This document shows, piece by piece, positions 32,572 through 36,500 of a stretch of DNA of 36,500 bases. This DNA is from Acidobacteriota bacterium. GTDB taxonomy: Bacteria; Acidobacteriota; Terriglobia; 20CM-2-55-15. The stretch is taken from the NCBI GenBank assembly GCA_003223875.1, contig QHWY01000231.1, positions 1 to 36,500 of the forward strand. The letters are read 5' to 3'. How positions within the stretch are numbered: the stretch's first letter is position 1; every line of letters begins with the position of its first letter. Under the pieces are notes generated by a model. That model searched no databases and was not told the origin of the DNA. It saw nothing but the letters and a program-made list of their open reading frames with translations. Position numbers and translations under genes: made by a program.

Positions 32572-34923
32572 CTAAAAATGGACCTTCATGGACGCGGAGA
32601 AGAACCGCGGATGGAAATATTCGCCTGGCGAAAAAACGCTCTCTTGTGAAACCTTGTAAACATTATTACTGAGATTTTCGATATTGAATTGAAGTCCGAG
32701 CCTCGGCCGGTCCGCATGGCGGAGGATATCCGCGCCAATGGTGACGTCCTCGGTGAAGTGTCCGGGAATCCGCGATCGTATAGGCAGGGGCAGAACGGCG
32801 ACCTCTGCGTCTTCCGCTTCGATCGGAGTTCCACTTCCATATTCGAAGGCCATGCTCGCCCATAGACCGGTTCGAGGATGTCGATACACGAAGCCGGCAT
32901 TGACCGTATGCGTCTGATCCATCGGCGCAAGGAACCGTCCGCTTTCTCCCAAGTGGTGCGTTTCATCGACGAAACCGGCCCGAACCGGATTCCAGAAATA
33001 GACGCGGCCCAATGCGTGATTGAAATAAGCCGACAAGGCGCGGCGGCCATCCAACGACACTTCAGCCTTGGTTTCCATTCCATACGCCTTCCCTTTGTCA
33101 AAGTTGGCATAGGCATAAATACGCGAATCCGGAAAAAGGATGGTGTGGACGGGATTCGTGCTGTCCCTGTAATAGCCCGTCACTGCAACACGAAGTCGAT
33201 TTGGAAATTGTTGGCTCACGCCCAACTCGAATTGGTTCTCGCGAATCGGTTGGAGCGGCGGCAGCGGTACAGGAGAGTCTTGAAGAAATCGCGTCAAACC
33301 CGCGCTTGAAGTCAGAACGTTCTCGACGGCCGGCGGCACAAAAAAATGATCGTACGATGCATGGAGAACAGTGCGAGAACCTGCAAACCTATATGCGAAA
33401 TTCACCCGCGGACTGAAGTGGGAATCGGACATGGCGAGACTGTACCGATCAAATCGTAAGCCGACGTTCGCCGTGAGCGCTCTCGTGAATTGGACCGTGT
33501 CTTGCACGTAGGCGCTCGCCTGACCTCCGGTTCGTTGCTCCGCAAATGTAATCGGTCCACGATTGGGTCCACGCAAATGAACGTGAGGCAACCCGAGAAG
33601 GTGCGACAAAGCAATGTATCCCTCTCCGTAAAAGAACAGGTTTTCGTTGGGACGTAACATCGTGAGATCCAATCCCGCTTTCAACGTGTGCGAGCCGATC
33701 AGGCGCGTGAGATCACTCTTCAGACCTACCGTCGAAAGCGACCGTTCGTTACTCGCAACTGAAGCCAATGGATCATTCGTTGGCAGCAACGCCATGCGCG
33801 ACCACTTCTGATAAAAGGACGTTGTGAAAAACGTGCGGTCTGAGGCGGTATGGTTCCAGGTCAGCACAGCGCTTTGGGCGCGGGTGCGCTCGGATGCGTT
33901 CGCGTTGGGGCGGTATTGGTCATCGAGAGTTGTTTTTGGTATCTGAAAGTTCGTCCCGTCACCCATCAGCACGAGCTTGAGTGAGTTTTGTCGATCGGCA
34001 TAGAAGTCGAACTGAAGGAAGTTGCGGTTGCCACGCCCGGTATCGTGAATCGAGCGCGGATCGTTTGGGCTGATAAATCGCGCGGATTCGAATCCCGAAG
34101 TAAAAACGAAGTAGCCGAATCGATTGGTATGTCCGCCGTATTCGATAGCAACGTTGTTCCGGAGAGCATTTCCGCTGCCCACCGTCAACGCGCCTTCATT
34201 GTTCATCGACAAACCCGATTTCGTGACGATATCGAGCACTCCGCCGAAACGGTTTCCATATTCCGCCGGAAAACTTCCCGTCATCACATTTACGGACTGA
34301 ACAATGTCGGGACTTAGCCCGGAAGAAAGGACCGTGTGAGGATTTTCCCAGAACGAAACGCCATTGATGAAGGCATTCAATGCGACTTCATGACCGCGCA
34401 CATGGACGAAATCATCATGGCTTCGAATCATCCCAGGCGCAGCACTGGCGATGATGTCGGGCAGGTTGTTTCTCTGGGCCAGCGGTCGTTCATCGAAGAC
34501 CTGGCCGTCGAGCGTTGTTGAATTTGGAGAGTAGGTACTCGCAATCGATTCTGCAGAAGCCCTCACCTGCACGGATTCCGTGATCCCCCGTAAGGGCAGC
34601 TCGAAGGTAATATTCTGGATCTCGCGCGGCTTCAGTGTGAGCTGCAGGACCTGATCCTGGAAATTCTCATGAGAAACGGAAATCGTATATCGGCCGGGAA
34701 TGAGTCCTGTGAAGCTGAATCTGCCGTTGGAGTCAGCCATTGCCGTAAAAACCGTCGATGTGGAACCGCTCTCAATCCGGATGTCTGCATTCGATAGAGC
34801 GGACCCATCCGCCTTCGCCGCGACACTGCCGTATATGGCCGCTTCGCTTTGTCCAAAAAGGCATACAGGTCCGTACCAACCGAGCCCAAAGCAAAAGATC
34901 GCAAACCTGACATAGCGCTTCAT
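32572..34923 (-). CDS. TonB-dependent receptor with N-terminal carboxypeptidase-regulatory domain
   Basis: 783 residues. A signal peptide (1-25) is followed by a regulatory-like beta-sandwich (28-110: AAIYGSVAAKADGSALSNAD, then SFTGLIPGRYTISVS), a plug domain (about 130-250: NNLPDIIASAAPGMIRSHDD, then GSFPAEYGNRFGGVLDIVTK), and a 22-strand-type outer-membrane barrel ending in MKVHF with terminal Phe. The substrate cannot be told. A small His/Cys-rich secreted protein is encoded 47 nt upstream in the same direction, so the two may form an operon and handle a metal. The architecture is common in Acidobacteriota. Confidence 0.92.
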   Translation of the reverse strand: MKRYVRFAIFCFGLGWYGPVCLFGQSEAAIYGSVAAKADGSALSNADIRIESGSTSTVFTAMADSNGRFSFTGLIPGRYTISVSHENFQDQVLQLTLKPREIQNITFELPLRGITESVQVRASAESIASTYSPNSTTLDGQVFDERPLAQRNNLPDIIASAAPGMIRSHDDFVHVRGHEVALNAFINGVSFWENPHTVLSSGLSPDIVQSVNVMTGSFPAEYGNRFGGVLDIVTKSGLSMNNEGALTVGSGNALRNNVAIEYGGHTNRFGYFVFTSGFESARFISPNDPRSIHDTGRGNRNFLQFDFYADRQNSLKLVLMGDGTNFQIPKTTLDDQYRPNANASERTRAQSAVLTWNHTASDRTFFTTSFYQKWSRMALLPTNDPLASVASNERSLSTVGLKSDLTRLIGSHTLKAGLDLTMLRPNENLFFYGEGYIALSHLLGLPHVHLRGPNRGPITFAEQRTGGQASAYVQDTVQFTRALTANVGLRFDRYSLAMSDSHFSPRVNFAYRFAGSRTVLHASYDHFFVPPAVENVLTSSAGLTRFLQDSPVPLPPLQPIRENQFELGVSQQFPNRLRVAVTGYYRDSTNPVHTILFPDSRIYAYANFDKGKAYGMETKAEVSLDGRRALSAYFNHALGRVYFWNPVRAGFVDETHHLGESGRFLAPMDQTHTVNAGFVYRHPRTGLWASMAFEYGSGTPIEAEDAEVAVLPLPIRSRIPGHFTEDVTIGADILRHADRPRLGLQFNIENLSNNVYKVSQESVFSPGEYFHPRFFSASMKVHF

Positions 34924-34970
34924 CGCTAAACCTCCGCAATGTTGTTGTGTCCTGTGGACGAATCGAGGAA

Positions 34971-35327
34971 CTACGCTTTGCTCTCGATTTTGGGAGGCGG
35001 CGTTGGAGGTGTGTAGTCGAACGACAGTGGTTCGGGCTTGAAGAGTTCATCCAGAACCGTTACTTCAAACACTCTAGAAATAGAGGTCGCAGGCCCGACG
35101 ATGGCGGGGGCGGACATGACAATCGTTACCAACTCGGGATCCCGCGATTGACACGTGCAATCACCGGTGTTGGAATCCGGTACTGGTGCGTGGTGGTGAT
35201 GCGGACAAAAACCGTTGCGGCAACACTCGGGGAGCTCGGAGAGTTGGCTGCGGCATAGATCGAACAACCAAGGATTACCGGATAAGCATGTCAGGACAAG
35301 CAAACATCCGCCAATAATCGTTCGCAT
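34971..35327 (-). CDS. Small secreted Cys/His-rich protein
   Basis: 118 residues from ATG 35327 (MRTIIGGCLLVLTCLSG); ATG 35339 would add four. It has a hydrophobic signal segment, then CRSQLSELPECCRNGFCPHH HHAP with four adjacent His, then CTCQSRDPEL and a Pro-rich tail (YTPPTPPPKIE). The Cys and His pattern suggests transition-metal binding, probably outside the cytoplasm. I do not recognise a named family, though short proteins with this ECCRxGxCPxH pattern next to TonB receptors look familiar from Acidobacteriota. Confidence 0.65.
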   Translation of the reverse strand: MRTIIGGCLLVLTCLSGNPWLFDLCRSQLSELPECCRNGFCPHHHHAPVPDSNTGDCTCQSRDPELVTIVMSAPAIVGPATSISRVFEVTVLDELFKPEPLSFDYTPPTPPPKIESKA

Positions 35328-35376
35328 TGCCCACAGCATACCTTATTATTACCCTGCTGACTCAGCGCGAAATGCT

Positions 35377-36270
35377 ATGGAAAACACTGCACGATGGCCG
35401 GCGTTGCCGCTCGATTCGTGGCGTGATACGTACGCGACACTGCATATGTGGACGCAGATCGTCGGTAAAATTACGCTGGCGTCAACTCCACGAATGAATC
35501 ACTTCTGGAATATCGCATTGCAAATCACCTCACGCGGGCTCTCGACGCCAACGCTCACGTATGGCGATCTAGCGTTCACAATGGTTTTTGATTTCATCCG
35601 CCATCAATTGGTAATTGAATGCTCGAACGGTAAAACGGAAATGATTGGACTCGAACCGATGACGGTGGCGGAATTCTATCGAGTCGTTTTGGACAGGCTC
35701 GATCGGATGGGCATCAATGTAAGGATCTGGCCGATGCCGGTAGAAATACCGGACCCCATTCGATTCGATAAGGATGTAATCCACCACTCGTATAACCCGG
35801 AATCCGCGAACGGGTTCTGGAGCATCCTTATCAGCATCAAACCGGTATTCGAAGCTTTCCGTTGCAAGTTCATCGGTAAGTCCAGTCCCGTACATTTCTT
35901 CTGGGGGAGTTTCGATCTAGCGTCAACCCGATTCTCCGGCCGGCCAGCGCCGGACAGGCCAAATGCCGACCCCATCACGAAAGAATCATATTCACACGAA
36001 GTGATCAGCCATGGATTCTGGCTTGGAAGTGGAGTCATTCAGGAGCCCGCGTTCTACGCCTACGCAGCGCCCGAGCCACCCGGATTTAATCGTGCGCCGG
36101 TGAAGCCGAAAGCCGCGTTCTACAGCAAAGACATGTCCGAATTTATTCTGCCGTACGGAGCCGTTCGAACCAGTGGTTCGCCGCAGGCCGACCTTAACGC
36201 CTTTCTCGAGAGCACATACAATGCCGGTGCCGATCTCGGGAAGTGGGATCGCAGCACGCTTGAGCGGTAA
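35377..36270 (+). CDS. DUF5996 family protein
   Basis: 297 residues from ATG 35377 (MENTARWPALPLDSWRDTYA TLHMWTQIVGKI); the longer frame from 35215 overlaps the divergent neighbour's gene and is rejected. WRDTYATLHMWTQIVGKI, then HFFWGSFDLASTRFSGRPAP, then PEFIL-like ends (MSEFILPYGAVR) mark the DUF5996 family, cytosolic proteins of unknown function. It has no signal and no membrane span. The divergent gene starts 50 nt away, so both promoters share that gap. Confidence 0.88.
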   Translation: MENTARWPALPLDSWRDTYATLHMWTQIVGKITLASTPRMNHFWNIALQITSRGLSTPTLTYGDLAFTMVFDFIRHQLVIECSNGKTEMIGLEPMTVAEFYRVVLDRLDRMGINVRIWPMPVEIPDPIRFDKDVIHHSYNPESANGFWSILISIKPVFEAFRCKFIGKSSPVHFFWGSFDLASTRFSGRPAPDRPNADPITKESYSHEVISHGFWLGSGVIQEPAFYAYAAPEPPGFNRAPVKPKAAFYSKDMSEFILPYGAVRTSGSPQADLNAFLESTYNAGADLGKWDRSTLER

Positions 36271-36347
36271 GTTACACGCCGATAATCCCGATGCACTATT
36301 GGCGACGCTGCTTCGGTCGATCCAGTAAACCCGTCGCAGGTGTTACG

Positions 36348-36500
36348 TCAATACTCCGCAAAGGCATCGTCAGGATAGCAGTACAGCCAACGCTCGCCGG
36401 GTTCCGCTGATGCAATGACGGGGTGTTTAGTGGCGCGAGCGTGCTTGGACGCGTGCTTGTGAGGCGAACTGTCGCAGCATCGCGTGCCACCGCATTCTTG
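36348..36500 (-). CDS. UBP-type zinc-finger protein, C-terminal part, runs off the right edge
   Basis: Read from 36500 the frame gives 50 residues and a TGA at 36350-36348: QECGGTRCCDSSPHKHASKH, then TKHPVIASAEPGERWLYCY. This is the second half of a UBP-type zinc finger, with the CGGxRCCDSSPxKHAxxH and CY cores. Bacterial members are small, probably stand-alone domains of unknown role. The 5' part lies outside the window. The frame was found by direct translation; a longer open frame on the same strand is a shadow. Confidence 0.85.
   Translation of the reverse strand, partial: QECGGTRCCDSSPHKHASKHARATKHPVIASAEPGERWLYCYPDDAFAEY

Noticed and set aside
36296..36490. 64-residue minus-strand ORF at the right edge
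   Set aside because: It is out of frame with the UBP zinc-finger reading, which has the conserved Cys/His pattern.

Overview
The window looks like a moderately GC-rich soil-type bacterium, most likely an Acidobacteriota member. This is inferred from gene content: an Oar-like TonB receptor with an N-terminal carboxypeptidase-regulatory domain, a cytochrome/Mo-enzyme/NrfD operon, a PrkA-SpoVR operon, and many palindromic repeats at gene ends. No rRNA or other decisive marker is present.

Layout. 1-3134 is a decayed accessory zone: the end of a MazE/AbrB-type antitoxin gene, a SNF2-type helicase remnant broken by two single-base deletions, a degenerate tRNA-Pro and a second 26-nt copy of the tRNA-Pro 3' end, and a ribbon-helix-helix/MazF toxin-antitoxin pair. 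The intact tRNA-Pro(CGG) at 3135-3209 closes it. 3846-9356 is one operon for a respiratory membrane complex related to alternative complex III: pentaheme cytochrome c, Mo-bisPGD-type subunit with a Tat/lipoprotein signal, four-cluster ferredoxin, NrfD-like quinol subunit, and DUF3341. tRNA-Pro(GGG) follows. 9445-11184 (minus) holds a MerR-type regulator and Der. 11368-16489 is the prkA - DUF444 - spoVR - small-protein operon. 16519-17932 (minus) is a translationally coupled B3/B4-domain - Mec-type JAMM peptidase - CysO-like sulfur carrier operon. Then come DinG helicase, a double VOC protein, a 1,100-residue CPBP-protease fusion, QueE and QueC (7-deazaguanine pathway), two TPR proteins, a YHS-like protein, membrane pyrophosphatase HppA, an oligopeptide-permease remnant, Ada, a TonB-dependent receptor with a His/Cys-rich secreted neighbour, a DUF5996 protein, and the end of a UBP-type zinc-finger gene.

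The most striking signal is how repeats shape genes. Composite palindromic elements, with CTCCCCTCCTAA / TTAGGAGGGGAG ends around a GACGGGGTGGTT hairpin, lie at gene boundaries. They supply stop codons and last residues (dinG, VOC, YHS gene) and in one case a perfect Shine-Dalgarno (queE). A related module is inserted in frame inside the Mo-enzyme gene. A different, perfect 38-bp palindrome abolishes the normal Gly-Gly end of the CysO-like carrier and adds 16 residues, next to a JAMM peptidase whose family acts at that position. A second copy of this palindrome interrupts the permease remnant. An 80-nt repeat (72/80 identical) fills the gap after the stop codon in two unrelated operons.
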